32,573 nucleotides of DNA from Nitrososphaerota archaeon (GCA_029786595.1 JAFLXO010000011.1:1-32573); one strand, 5' to 3'; positions 1 through 8,108 are shown, numbered from the stretch's first letter. Program-made: numbers and translations. Notes: a model not told the origin generated them from the sequence alone.

Positions 1-2
1 AG

Positions 3-935
3 GAAAACAGGCGACGCTGGTGGTTCAGTAGAAAGCATGCAGATAAGCTGGTCAGATCGACGCCTTTGACAGAAGTTGAAATTATGAAAGGCGCGCCGGA
101 CGCTATTAGGGATATCGTCGATTCAGTACCAATGGAATTCGATAAAATGACCGATGAGATATCCTCTGTCGGTGAAACGCCCATAGCGATATCTAAGGAT
201 GGAAAGGCGATAGGAATGATAAGGCTGAAGGATGTCCTTAAGCAGGGGGTAAAGGGAAAAATCGCGGACCTAAAGTTGATGGGCATTGAACCCATAATGA
301 TAACGGGCGACCAACCACTTACGGCTGAAAGTATAGCACATGAGGTCGGCATTGATAAATATGTACCGCGCGCCAAGCCTGCTGACAAATATGATATAGT
401 AAGAGCTCAACAGGCTGAGTCAAAGATCGTAGCTATGATAGGCGATGGTACCAATGACGCCCCGGCGCTGTCAGTGGCTGACGTCGGTCTTGCCATGAAT
501 TCCGGTACAGAGCCTGCAAAGGAGGCTGCAAACATGATCGACCTTGAGTCGAATCCTGCTAAAGTTATGGATGTGGTAATGCTTGGAAAACAGCTGCTGA
601 TGACGAGGGGGGCCATAACCACCTTCAGTATAGCCAATGATGTAGCAAAGTATTTTGCCATAGTGCCCGTACTTTTTGCAGCCACAATCCCACAGCTACA
701 AGCGCTGAATATCCTTGGGCTAGGGCTACACACGGCCGTGCTTTCAGCATTGATATTTAACGCTGCAATAATACCGGCTCTGATACCCTTGGCCATGAGA
801 GGCATATCATTCAAACCTGCAAATACTATGACTCTTTTTCTAAGGAATGCACTTATATTCGGGGTTGGCGGTGTCATATTACCCTTTATAGGTATAAAGG
901 CCATTGATATACTCCTTATAATTCTAAGAATTTAG
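3..935 (+). CDS. kdpB: K+-transporting ATPase subunit B, C-terminal part (5' end outside window)
   Basis: Catalytic P-type ATPase subunit of the Kdp high-affinity K+ pump, in the cytoplasmic membrane. The reading frame is open to the left edge, so the N-terminus and the phosphorylated Asp loop are missing. Visible family blocks are EIMKGAPDAI (nucleotide-binding domain), TGDQPLTAESIA (family usually TGDNPLTA), the hinge GDGTNDAPAL, then LAMNSGT and GKQLLMTRGAITTFSIAND, followed by hydrophobic C-terminal helices ending in PFIGIKAID. A TTG at 66 could be mistaken for a start, but the frame continues upstream and matches no natural N-terminus. kdpC follows after 14 nt, so the two are one operon. 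Identity is secure; only the first 20 or so residues at the edge are hard to align. Confidence 0.95.
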   Translation, partial: ENRRRWWFSRKHADKLVRSTPLTEVEIMKGAPDAIRDIVDSVPMEFDKMTDEISSVGETPIAISKDGKAIGMIRLKDVLKQGVKGKIADLKLMGIEPIMITGDQPLTAESIAHEVGIDKYVPRAKPADKYDIVRAQQAESKIVAMIGDGTNDAPALSVADVGLAMNSGTEPAKEAANMIDLESNPAKVMDVVMLGKQLLMTRGAITTFSIANDVAKYFAIVPVLFAATIPQLQALNILGLGLHTAVLSALIFNAAIIPALIPLAMRGISFKPANTMTLFLRNALIFGVGGVILPFIGIKAIDILLIILRI

Positions 936-949
936 TTGGGTGATAAAAA

Positions 950-1408
950 TTGAGTAAAATTAAAGGTAACAAGTTTGGCCAAAGGGTCAGGCCCCTGATA
1001 ATCATATCTCTTATATTCTTGCTTATCTGTGGCGTTGCTTATCCGCTACTCATCACGGGCGTTTCACAGATATTTGTTCCATATCAGGCGAACGGTGAAC
1101 TGGTACACTACAACGGTAGTACGGTGGGATCTCACCTGATAGCGCAGAATTTCACGCAGCCCGAATTCTTCCATAATGTAGTTGGGTCAGCATCAGGCGT
1201 GGACCCTGACATCACCCTGCAACAAGCTTATGCGCAGGTGCCAAGAATAAGCCGGTCAACGGGTATTCCATCGGCTTCCCTTATAGCGCTGGTGAACGCA
1301 AACGTCAATCCGATATCCAAGCTCTTCGGCAATCCTTATGTTAATGTACTTGCGCTAAACCTTGCGCTCATAAAAGTATACCCATCAGTTTACGCATTTG
1401 TAGAATGA
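950..1408 (+). CDS. kdpC: K+-transporting ATPase subunit C
   Basis: Small single-span subunit that stabilises the KdpA-KdpB pump. The TTG start at 950 has GGTGA about 6 nt upstream and follows the kdpB stop by 14 nt. Residues 13-35 form the one membrane helix and contain the KdpC block CGVAYPLLITGVSQ. After it come GSHLIAQNFTQPEFFH, SASGVDPDIT and PYVNVLALNLALI, which are the conserved KdpC sequence blocks. At 152 residues it is shorter than many bacterial KdpC proteins (about 190), mainly in the middle of the extracellular part. No kdpD/kdpE sensor genes follow. Confidence 0.95.
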   Translation: MSKIKGNKFGQRVRPLIIISLIFLLICGVAYPLLITGVSQIFVPYQANGELVHYNGSTVGSHLIAQNFTQPEFFHNVVGSASGVDPDITLQQAYAQVPRISRSTGIPSASLIALVNANVNPISKLFGNPYVNVLALNLALIKVYPSVYAFVE

Positions 1409-1442
1409 CATAGTATAATCACACCTGAATGAGGGCCCTTAA

Positions 1443-1448
1443 TTTTTT
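1443..1448 (+). terminator. Poly-T terminator of kdp operon
   Basis: A run of six T lies 35 nt after the kdpC stop and just after a GC-rich GGGCCC. U-tracts of this kind terminate archaeal transcription. The next gene is on the other strand. Confidence 0.5.
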
Positions 1449-1634
1449 ATCAGCCACGGTCAAACTCTTTGATGCTAACGTGGGCTATCTAAGGCAGTAA
1501 GGAATAATAGGAAGATATGGCCCGCATAGCCAAGTGGACTTAAATAAATCCTGACTTACAAGGAATCTAATTGTAAAAAAAATAGGTTAATGTTTGATTA
1601 GAGAGGTACACTTAGCACGCGTCAAGTTCCGAAG

Positions 1635-2123
1635 CTACTTGCCCCTTATTTTGGAAATGAGATTTTCATACCAGGGGGGCAACGATAAGCCAGAAACGAC
1701 CCTCTCCGGAGTGTATGGTTTGATATCTAGGATAGGCGTATTATTAAATATGTCTAGCCCCTTTACTGTAAGCACATTCTTGTCAATTTGAAGAAGTCTA
1801 GCGATAGAAATAGCAATAGGATTCGGTCTATTTGGAGAATCAGAAGCGAAGACCCCAATCAATGGTAATTCCTCAAGGGTAAACCCGTGCTTTGTGAATC
1901 TCCTCATTTTGATCTGCATGACATTTCTCTCAAACGCCCTCAATTCCGTAAGAAAAGAAAGAATTATAATATGAGAAAATCCATTTAGCCCGACCAAACC
2001 ATCGACAAACTCGGCTTTTATTATGAGTTTTGATGTTACCATGTCTGGATCTTCCTTTATTGTTTTTATTGGCGCATCAGTCAGGACATAACCTATCGGA
2101 CTGATTTTATATTCTTCCATCAT
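1635..2123 (-). CDS. trmO: tRNA (N6-threonylcarbamoyladenosine37-N6)-methyltransferase family, TrmO/TsaA
   Basis: SAM-dependent methyltransferase of the TsaA/YaeB/VirR beta-barrel family, which methylates t6A37 in tRNA. Residues 5-15 give the opening IGYV strand, 46-57 match the GLNGFSHIIIL block, 89-104 match the signature GVFASDSPNRPNPIAI, and 122-137 match GLDIFNNTPILDIKPY. The family signature normally has Arg after the Ser/Thr (TRSxxRPNPIG); here it is Asp95, which is worth noting. Two consecutive ATG codons (2123 and 2120) sit at the start, and a TATA box at 2142-2156 predicts a nearly leaderless message. Composition is more AT-rich than the neighbours. Family assignment is firm; activity is inferred. 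Confidence 0.88.
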   Translation of the reverse strand: MMEEYKISPIGYVLTDAPIKTIKEDPDMVTSKLIIKAEFVDGLVGLNGFSHIIILSFLTELRAFERNVMQIKMRRFTKHGFTLEELPLIGVFASDSPNRPNPIAISIARLLQIDKNVLTVKGLDIFNNTPILDIKPYTPERVVSGLSLPPWYENLISKIRGK

Positions 2124-2141
2124 GATATTACCATCGTTTTT

Positions 2142-2156
2142 GATAATATAAATATG
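2142..2156 (-). promoter_or_regulatory. TATA box for trmO
   Basis: On the minus strand the sequence reads CATATTTATATTATC, centred about 26 nt before the ATG at 2123. This is the spacing of an archaeal box A with a leaderless transcript. Confidence 0.5.
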
Positions 2157-2405
2157 TTATATTTGCCAAATAAAATCCCGGACATTCAACTGGTTCTAAT
2201 AACAACCTGCCAGCCTGAACACGTAATTATAGTATATTAACAATTGTAAAAATCGTAATAATTGCAAATCAAACTGAGGGCTAAAATATCAATTTGTAAC
2301 TGTCTGAACTAATAATCAAATTTCCTTTAGTCTAATACTAAGCTATATTGAATGCCATATAAAACGCTTAGGCTAGGGGCTCATTCAATTTCTATGCCAC
2401 CAACC

Positions 2406-3191
2406 TTACGTAATATCTCTCTCCTTTTGATAAATTGCCAAGGCCTCTCTAACGTTGGCCCTCTCCTTAACAATAGCCCTAACTGCCTTTATCATAGCTA
2501 CTGGATAGTCGGACTGGAATATGTTTCTACCCATATCTACCCCTACAGCCCCGGCATTGATCGCATCATATGCCAGTTTTAGGGCGTCTGGCTCAGGGAC
2601 CTTCTTACCTCCTGCAATGACCACGGGCACAGGGCAACCTTCCACCACCTTATCAAAGTTCTCACAATAGTATGTTTTTACTATGTGTGCTCCCAATTCT
2701 GCAGCTATCCTAGTTGCCAGCCCAAGATATCGAGCATCCCTGTTCATATCACGACCCACAGCTGTGACTGCTAGAACCGGCATACCATATCTTTCCCCTT
2801 GATTTACTAATTCGGCAAGGTTACTGAGGCTTTCCTTCTCATGCTCCCCGCCCACGAATATTGATACAGCCACCGCCGAAGCGTTCAACCTTATAGCCTC
2901 TTCAATGGAAGTGGTTATAACTTCGTTAGATAGCTCCTTTAATACGCTGGTTCCACCCGAAACTCTGAGCACTATTGGAACTTTACTCGATGGATCTACG
3001 GAAGTGCGGAGTATGCCCCTGGTCAGCATCAGGCTATCAGCGTAAGGAAGCAATGGAGTTATGGTCTTTCGCGGAACTTCCAACCCGCTAGTCGGACCCT
3101 GAAAGTACCCATGATCAACGGCTAGCATCACGGTATTTCCAGTATTAGGATCCAATATCTTAGCCAGCCGATTTCTTAAGCCCCAGCTCAA
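2406..3191 (-). CDS. Class I aldolase of DeoC/LacD family, LsrF-like
   Basis: A 261-residue TIM-barrel Schiff-base aldolase or thiolase. It follows LsrF closely: LAVDHGYFQGPTSGLE (24-38), LTRGILR (56-62), VLRVSGGTSVLKELSNE (74-90), RIAAELGAHIVKTYY (161-175) with the likely Schiff-base Lys172, PVVIAGGKK (189-197) and GVDMGRNIFQ (217-226). LsrF is the thiolase for phosphorylated AI-2 products. Archaeal relatives include fructose-1,6-bisphosphate aldolase and the aminodideoxyheptulosonate synthase of the archaeal shikimate route, so the substrate is open. The TTG at 3191 is the only possible start because a TAA lies two codons upstream in frame; GGTGA sits about 8 nt before it. An alcohol dehydrogenase gene lies 61 nt upstream on the same strand. 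No lsr transport or kinase genes are nearby. Confidence 0.88.
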   Translation of the reverse strand: MSWGLRNRLAKILDPNTGNTVMLAVDHGYFQGPTSGLEVPRKTITPLLPYADSLMLTRGILRTSVDPSSKVPIVLRVSGGTSVLKELSNEVITTSIEEAIRLNASAVAVSIFVGGEHEKESLSNLAELVNQGERYGMPVLAVTAVGRDMNRDARYLGLATRIAAELGAHIVKTYYCENFDKVVEGCPVPVVIAGGKKVPEPDALKLAYDAINAGAVGVDMGRNIFQSDYPVAMIKAVRAIVKERANVREALAIYQKERDIT

Positions 3192-3252
3192 ATTTTATTC
3201 ACCATCTCAAATAAGCACTTCGGCATATTATTAGGCTCAATTTTTATCGTCA

Positions 3253-4275
3253 TCACGGCACCATGATCACCTTCATCGCGTCCCCCTTTGATGCTGTAGC
3301 AACAGCATCATTAAACCTTTCCAATGAGAACCTATGGGTTACAAGATCATCTAGATTTAGATTACCACTTTCCATAAGTCTTAACGCCTCCTTGGTTTCC
3401 TTCTCAGTTCCCCCATAATTAGTACATATCTTAACCTCTGAATTAAATATATCGCTTATATCGTAATCCAACCTGGAGCCCTTAACTGGGACGCCGAAGA
3501 GACAAACTGTACCGCCCTTTCTTACTACTTTGAAGGCCTGAGCTATAGCGGCCGGATTGCCGGTAGCGATGACAGCTAGATCTATACCCCTATTTTCCGT
3601 TTCACCTTTGATCGCCTGCAAATAGTCTGGTTTAGAAGCGTTTAACAACAGCCTGCCACCTAGTTTCTTTGCCATTGCTAAGCGCTCATCCTTGATGTCG
3701 CTAATGATAACCTTAGCGCCTCTCTCTTCCAGGAGCCTACTATGAATTAGGCCAAGCGGGCCGGCCCCGGATACCAGTACTACATCACCCTTTTCCACTC
3801 TGGCCCTATTGAGGGCACGTATACAGCAAGCCGCAGGTTCTATGAAGCTAGCGGCCTCATCAGATATACTCGGCGGCAAGGTAAGCATACCTCCCCTTTC
3901 TATGTTCCAAGCCGGGACTCTAAAATATTCGGAGAACCCGCCTGGGTGTATATTACTGGTCCTATAATGGTCACACATCGTTTCGCTTCCATGCTTACAG
4001 TAATAACAGTTGTAACATGGAACGTGGTGATGTACGAATACTCGATCACCTACGTTAAATCCGCGGACGTTTGCACCTAGCTTGTCTATTATTCCGACAG
4101 GTTCGTGGCCTAATATCGGTGCAGAGGCCGTATACTGCCCTCGTAACTTCTCTATGTCGGTTCCGCACAAACCACAGACCTTCATCCTAATCAACGCCTC
4201 GCCCTCGGATATTGTCGGAATAGGTAGTTCCTTCACAACGGCTCCGACTCCACCCTCTATGATAACTGACTTCAT
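3253..4275 (-). CDS. Zinc-dependent alcohol/polyol dehydrogenase (MDR family)
   Basis: A 340-residue medium-chain dehydrogenase. The catalytic zinc site is Cys37 (CGLCGTD), His57-Glu58 (GHEP) and Glu146 (IEPAACC). The structural zinc lobe has Cys87, Cys90, Cys93 and Cys101. The Rossmann fold begins at VLVSGAGPLGL (about 167-176), suited to NAD(P). It resembles sorbitol, threonine or erythritol-type dehydrogenases; the substrate cannot be fixed from sequence. It starts with ATG at 4275 after a TTATATT motif about 20 nt upstream, so the transcript may be leaderless. The LsrF-like aldolase follows in the same direction after 61 nt, so the two may act on related sugars or sugar alcohols. Confidence 0.9.
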   Translation of the reverse strand: MKSVIIEGGVGAVVKELPIPTISEGEALIRMKVCGLCGTDIEKLRGQYTASAPILGHEPVGIIDKLGANVRGFNVGDRVFVHHHVPCYNCYYCKHGSETMCDHYRTSNIHPGGFSEYFRVPAWNIERGGMLTLPPSISDEAASFIEPAACCIRALNRARVEKGDVVLVSGAGPLGLIHSRLLEERGAKVIISDIKDERLAMAKKLGGRLLLNASKPDYLQAIKGETENRGIDLAVIATGNPAAIAQAFKVVRKGGTVCLFGVPVKGSRLDYDISDIFNSEVKICTNYGGTEKETKEALRLMESGNLNLDDLVTHRFSLERFNDAVATASKGDAMKVIMVP

Positions 4276-4404
4276 AATATGACTGTAGAGTAGAATATAA
4301 GAGCAATATAAGCTCTTCCAATCCGACCGGCCTCCCTAAATAGTAACATGGGTAGACGAACATCGAATTATTCAAGAGGTATTAGTTGAACTGTTGATCT
4401 TCGT

Positions 4405-4570
4405 TTACTTCCAGCTTAACATGGACGCCTTAATAACCATCATTACGTCACCCAAGTGATTCTTACCAAATGCCAAAAGTCTGAGGCTGATATGTGCACC
4501 TTCCAAGTTCGGTGATGTCTAGGGCTACCCATTTTAATACGCTTAAAACGGCGTAAGTAGGTTCTATCAT
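4405..4570 (-). pseudogene. Possible decayed small gene of unknown family
   Basis: From an ATG at 4570 the minus strand reads MIEPTYAVLSVLKWVALDIT, then loses frame at about 4507. Skipping one base there continues in GAHISLRLLAFGKNHLGDVM and further to a TAA at 4405. The joined product would be about 55 residues with a protein-like alternation of hydrophobic and charged residues. I do not recognise the family. Because the reading relies on one assumed frameshift, it may be chance. Confidence 0.22.
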
Positions 4571-4796
4571 GTAGGCCTATAGATTATTAGCCCAAAATTA
4601 TATGGCTAAGGAAGCTTAACGGGACACGGAATATAAGGTTCTATTGGGCTATAAGCCTATTACTCTACTGCACAAATGCTTACCTATAGGCCGACGATGA
4701 TGAGCCACCTAGCCTTAAAACATTTATATGAACTTACTTAATTTTCTGCATTGTATTGATTAGAGCCAAGATAACCGCTTTATGTAATTTTTAGCT

Positions 4797-4809
4797 AAAT
4801 ATTTATATT
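4797..4809 (+). promoter_or_regulatory. TATA box for thermopsin gene
   Basis: AAATATTTATATT lies 22-34 nt before the ATG at 4831 and 33-45 nt before the TTG at 4842. A second TATA-like stretch (4718-4730) would instead give a leader of about 80 nt that contains the GAGGTG motif at 4818-4823. Confidence 0.45.
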
Positions 4810-4841
4810 GTATCGAAGAGGTGAAATTTAATGTCCATTAA

Positions 4842-6401
4842 TTGCTCAAGTCAACTAAGCATATAATATTAATAGTGGCAATAGGCGTACTATTACTGCT
4901 TAACCCCGCTATCTATCCGATTTATACCCGGGCGCAGGCCGGGGCAGGGATAAGCTCCATGGACTCACCTTCTCTTCCCTTTATTGAATATCCAACTTCC
5001 TCTAATCAGATTTTGATCCCGCCAAACTCATACTATAATCAAATTGTGCAAACAATTGGAAAAAATACAACGTTAGTTTTCAGTATTCAATCCACAGAGC
5101 CTATGGATATTTATATCATGAACCAACAGCAGTTCGCTCAATTTAGGCTAAGAGGTACAATTGATTCACTCTATAACTATACCGGTGTATTAAATTTGTC
5201 TACTACGGCCACCCTAGCGACTGCTGGAATCTACGAACTTTTGATGGTAAATTATATACAAACCTTTACATCTCTGATATTCAGTTATTCAACTATCCCG
5301 GTGAACATATATCTTCTGTACGATTCAGCGCCAGCTCCAGTCGGCATTGTAGATTATGGCGTATTAAATTCTTCGGGGGTACTGACACCCTATATTCTGA
5401 TGTTGAGCCAGGTGATAGGAAAGGCAAAAATAGGTGCCATGCAGGCATATAATTCATCATTTTCATCCCCATATGGAGCCAGCCTTCAGCTCAATGCAGT
5501 ATTGCAAGTTAATACTACGAGCGGACAATACAACTATTTCCTTCAGAATGTGGCCGAGTTCACAACCAACTATGATAACCTCTATTTTGCAGATAACATC
5601 TGGAACGATTCGTCGGCATCATCGCTCCTATCGAACTCGGCAATACAAGGAGGGGGATCGGTTACCAACTCGATAGGTTACCAGCCAGTATTAAATCATC
5701 TCATATCATTTTATAGTTACACTACAGAAAATATATCGTATAAATTACCACTTGACCTGCTTTTGCCCATTGCCGTTTCTTATTCAGGGAAAGAGGTCAC
5801 TGTGTATTTTGGATACCAAATCTATAACAGCAGTTCGGTCACCTATGATCGTGTAACAATAACAGAGCCAAGTTCAGTTTTAAATGCGGCCATAATTGTT
5901 GATGGCCTCGTTAGAACACCCCTAGAAAACTATTATGATGTAGAACTGGTGTTCGGTGGTGAAAACAGTGGCGAACTTACTACATTCACCTCAATGAACG
6001 CGTCGCTAGACCTTTATTATGCTATGCCTAATGGAACTGTAACTTCTCCTGAATCGCTCTACACTTTTGGAAGTGATACGGCAGAGGCTGCTTACAATTT
6101 GAAAACTGTACTGGTTAACGGAACCCCGTCTGTTGTCATAGGAACACCGAACTTTGGGGCTAGCCTGACTGGGATAACCGGTAAGCCTCCGGAAATAAAT
6201 GGCTTTCCTGCCGGAATTAAAATGGGAGGAAGTTATGTAGTAGTAATAATAGTTGTTCTTTTAGTGGTGGCACTTATACTAGCTGGCATCATTCTTATCG
6301 AAAGGAAGTTTTCACGGAATAACAAATTGGAAAATAATGAACGCGGTCAGTGCCCTAGCGAACCGGCTAACGAAGAAAATCCGGACCACAGTTCCTCTTA
6401 A
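4842..6401 (+). CDS. Membrane-anchored thermopsin-type acid protease (peptidase family A5)
   Basis: A 519-residue secreted protein. Residues 1-32 form a signal peptide ending near TRAQA; about 468-490 form a membrane helix, followed by a short charged cytoplasmic tail. The outer part carries thermopsin blocks: SAPAPVGIVDYGV (about 161-173), SLQLNAVLQV, YFLQNVAEFTTNYDNLYFAD, NYYDVELVFGGE and the ending YTFGSDTAEAAYNL. Thermopsins digest protein at low pH outside the cell in Sulfolobales and Thermoplasmatales. Many N-x-S/T sites suggest glycosylation. The start is uncertain: TTG at 4842 directly follows an in-frame TAA, while a well-placed ATG at 4831 with GAGGTG before it is in another frame and stops after 11 codons. 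Confidence 0.88.
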   Translation: MLKSTKHIILIVAIGVLLLLNPAIYPIYTRAQAGAGISSMDSPSLPFIEYPTSSNQILIPPNSYYNQIVQTIGKNTTLVFSIQSTEPMDIYIMNQQQFAQFRLRGTIDSLYNYTGVLNLSTTATLATAGIYELLMVNYIQTFTSLIFSYSTIPVNIYLLYDSAPAPVGIVDYGVLNSSGVLTPYILMLSQVIGKAKIGAMQAYNSSFSSPYGASLQLNAVLQVNTTSGQYNYFLQNVAEFTTNYDNLYFADNIWNDSSASSLLSNSAIQGGGSVTNSIGYQPVLNHLISFYSYTTENISYKLPLDLLLPIAVSYSGKEVTVYFGYQIYNSSSVTYDRVTITEPSSVLNAAIIVDGLVRTPLENYYDVELVFGGENSGELTTFTSMNASLDLYYAMPNGTVTSPESLYTFGSDTAEAAYNLKTVLVNGTPSVVIGTPNFGASLTGITGKPPEINGFPAGIKMGGSYVVVIIVVLLVVALILAGIILIERKFSRNNKLENNERGQCPSEPANEENPDHSSS

Positions 6402-6471
6402 TATCCTCTACCAGTTAACTTTCTATGCAACCCTTGATCGTTTTAAATGGTTAACTCCAATATCATCGAAC

Positions 6472-6687
6472 TTAACAACCGGATTTACCATTCGAACATT
6501 TCGCGGGTTTGCGTACTGTCCGGTATATCTTCTGACCAAGCTCCTGGGGAGCCTCAAAATCGAAGATATGAGCCGCCGTACATACATCTTCAGCCAGCAT
6601 CCCCAGCCTTACAAAAGCTGTTTCGAGCGCTAGATGCGTAATCATTAGGGCCTCGAGCACTTTTATTCCATTCTTGCTGATGGCCAC
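6472..6687 (-). CDS. Small hypothetical protein
   Basis: A 71-codon GTG-start frame with mostly helical character, including LEALMITHLALETAFVRLG in the middle and a basic Cys-containing tail. I do not recognise the family. It lies 9 nt downstream of another small frame (6697-6822) on the same strand and in the same reading phase, separated only by a TAA and a TGA, so the two may be a small operon or one gene broken by nonsense codons. Confidence 0.33.
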   Translation of the reverse strand: MAISKNGIKVLEALMITHLALETAFVRLGMLAEDVCTAAHIFDFEAPQELGQKIYRTVRKPAKCSNGKSGC

Positions 6688-6696
6688 CCTTCAACC

Positions 6697-6822
6697 TTAG
6701 TTCATAAGTAACGCCTTTTGCAGGTGCCTGGCTTCCTCTAGAGCGCTCGAGGACAAGCCCCACCCTTTTGTGAGCTTATTCAGCCTGACCGCTTGTACAC
6801 CACCTCTGTAAATTTCTTTCAT
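6697..6822 (-). CDS. Small hypothetical protein, 41 residues
   Basis: Reads MKEIYRGGVQAVRLNKLTK and then an amphipathic helix-like SSSALEEARHLQKALL before TAA. It starts with ATG, and an AT-rich stretch (ACTTTTAATTAT on the minus strand) lies about 20-40 nt upstream. No known family is recognised. It shares phase with the frame at 6472-6687, two stop codons away. Confidence 0.3.
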   Translation of the reverse strand: MKEIYRGGVQAVRLNKLTKGWGLSSSALEEARHLQKALLMN

Positions 6823-6994
6823 ATAGATCAGCTTCCAATGGCATAATTAAAAGTTATAGGCCAAGTATGCTCATCTGGGGTTACTCCGTTGCACTTTATC
6901 CCTTTGATGCATTCATAGAGTAGGTAGGTTTGCGCTCTCGATTGTTAAAATTGAGCCTAAGAATACAAAAGCTAGAATTAATCCGAGGAAATAG

Positions 6995-7004
6995 AATATA
7001 TATA
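6995..7004 (+). promoter_or_regulatory. TATA box for small membrane protein gene
   Basis: AATATATATA is centred about 21 nt before the ATG at 7021, matching a leaderless archaeal promoter and supporting that small gene as real. Confidence 0.45.
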
Positions 7005-7020
7005 CTGGCATAATTTCCTT

Positions 7021-7278
7021 ATGTTAAAAATGAAAAGTGCAGAAAGGGAAATGGCTGGGTTTTTTTCAAGGGTGAGATGGGGGCCAGGATCCATAATATT
7101 TATTGCTATACTCCTCGCATTGGCCATTTCGCTGTTGGTAATAGGAAGGAATGGAGGAATATACATTGTTGAAGCAGCTGTCATATTTATTTTAATAGCC
7201 GTATTTGTATTGGTAAAACGCGGCGAAAGGATATCAACTGTAATTGCAAATTTTTCCTGTAGCTCGCGAATAGAATAA
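7021..7278 (+). CDS. Small two-helix membrane protein
   Basis: An 85-residue hypothetical protein. A basic N-terminus (MLKMKSAEREMAG) is followed by membrane helices at about 24-42 and 47-65 and a short basic tail. No conserved enzyme motif is visible. The ATG at 7021 lies at the right distance from a TATA box, the main support for the call. It stands alone, convergent with the SIS-domain gene. Confidence 0.5.
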   Translation: MLKMKSAEREMAGFFSRVRWGPGSIIFIAILLALAISLLVIGRNGGIYIVEAAVIFILIAVFVLVKRGERISTVIANFSCSSRIE

Positions 7279-7344
7279 TTACACGCCTGGCAGAATTAAA
7301 CAGGCTTGCAATTAAACTTGTCCTGCTTGAAATTTATTGGCTAG

Positions 7345-7362
7345 AAAAAAGGGGACCACCCC
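7345..7362 (-). terminator. Hairpin plus T-tract terminator after the SIS-domain gene
   Basis: On the minus strand GGGG-TGGT-CCCC is followed directly by TTTTTT, about 28 nt after the stop codon at 7391. This is the form of a bacterial intrinsic terminator. Archaeal terminators usually need only the T-tract. Confidence 0.55.
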
Positions 7363-7390
7363 TGATTATCTAACTCATCACTCAAAGAGA

Positions 7391-8000
7391 CTAATTTATT
7401 GCAACCCTTGTTCTGCCTAAACTTCCACCGGGATGATTTTTTATAAAATCATTCTTGGTAAAATTTCTTTCTGAACTCAATTGAACAGCTATAGCATCAA
7501 GTAGTACACCAAAAATCATTGTAGAAGAAATAGGGGCTAAGTTTAGATGATCCCCTTCTTTTAATATTTTTACTGTAATAACTTTTTTTACCATTTTAGC
7601 CAATGTTGAGTTACTATTAGATGTAAAAAGAATTATATCACCGTAACCTAAACTTTTATAAGTTTTTATGAAATTAATAAGTTCTTCTGTTTCTCCACTC
7701 TTTGATATCGCAATTAATATTTCCTTGCCTGTAAAAATTCCCATATTACCATGTAATGTCTCTATCGGATCAACAAATATGGATCTAATTCCTAATGAAT
7801 TAAAGGTATCTGAAACTCTAGCTGCTACATGCATATTTTTTTCCTATTCCAGTAAAATAAATAATATCCTTGAAATTTTTTAAATAATTAAAAATCAAAT
7901 CATCCATGTCTTTTCTTAAATTTTTATCATTGAAAGCAGATAAAAGCGCTTTTGCTTGTCTTTCTACGCTATCACTCCATTTCACAGTAATTTTTATCAC
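7391..8000 (-). pseudogene. SIS-domain sugar-phosphate isomerase (KpsF/GutQ type), frameshifted
   Basis: Two overlapping frames together give one SIS-domain protein of about 200 residues, similar to arabinose-5-phosphate isomerase without its CBS domains. The first (8000 to 7818) starts MIKITVKWSDSVERQ and breaks off at YFTGIGKK. The second (from 7834) continues with HVAARVSDTFNSLG, ETLHGNMGIF, ISKSGETEELINF, LAPISSTMIFGVLLDAIA and KNHPGGSLGR, all typical of the family. The break is in a run of seven A on the coding strand (7836-7842); six A would restore the frame. It could be a true pseudogene, a phase-variable tract or a sequencing error. Base composition is much more AT-rich than most of the window. 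A related enzyme could be 6-phospho-3-hexuloisomerase. Confidence 0.8.
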
Positions 8001-8108
8001 TTTTTTATTTATAAATTTTTCTCAACGTATTGCACGATTAGAATTGATTATCGGATGATTTTTGATTTAATTCTATTTATACTTAACATAGACAACATAT
8101 AGCTGACT

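Larger units (their letters stand above)
4276..4841. other. 566-bp spacer: promoters and a possible decayed small gene
   Basis: Upstream of two divergent genes. It holds the promoter of the alcohol dehydrogenase at the left end and two TATA-like stretches for the thermopsin gene at the right end (4718-4730 and 4797-4809). The middle has a frameshifted peptide-like stretch on the minus strand, listed separately. Nothing else is convincing. Confidence 0.5.

Noticed and set aside
407-904. Long minus-strand open frame within kdpB
   Set aside because: It is antisense to a clearly conserved gene and shows no domain features of its own.
1519-1540. GCCCGCATAGCCAAGTGG resembles the 5' half of a tRNA
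   Set aside because: No matching anticodon arm, T-arm or acceptor 3' strand follows; at best a tRNA scrap.
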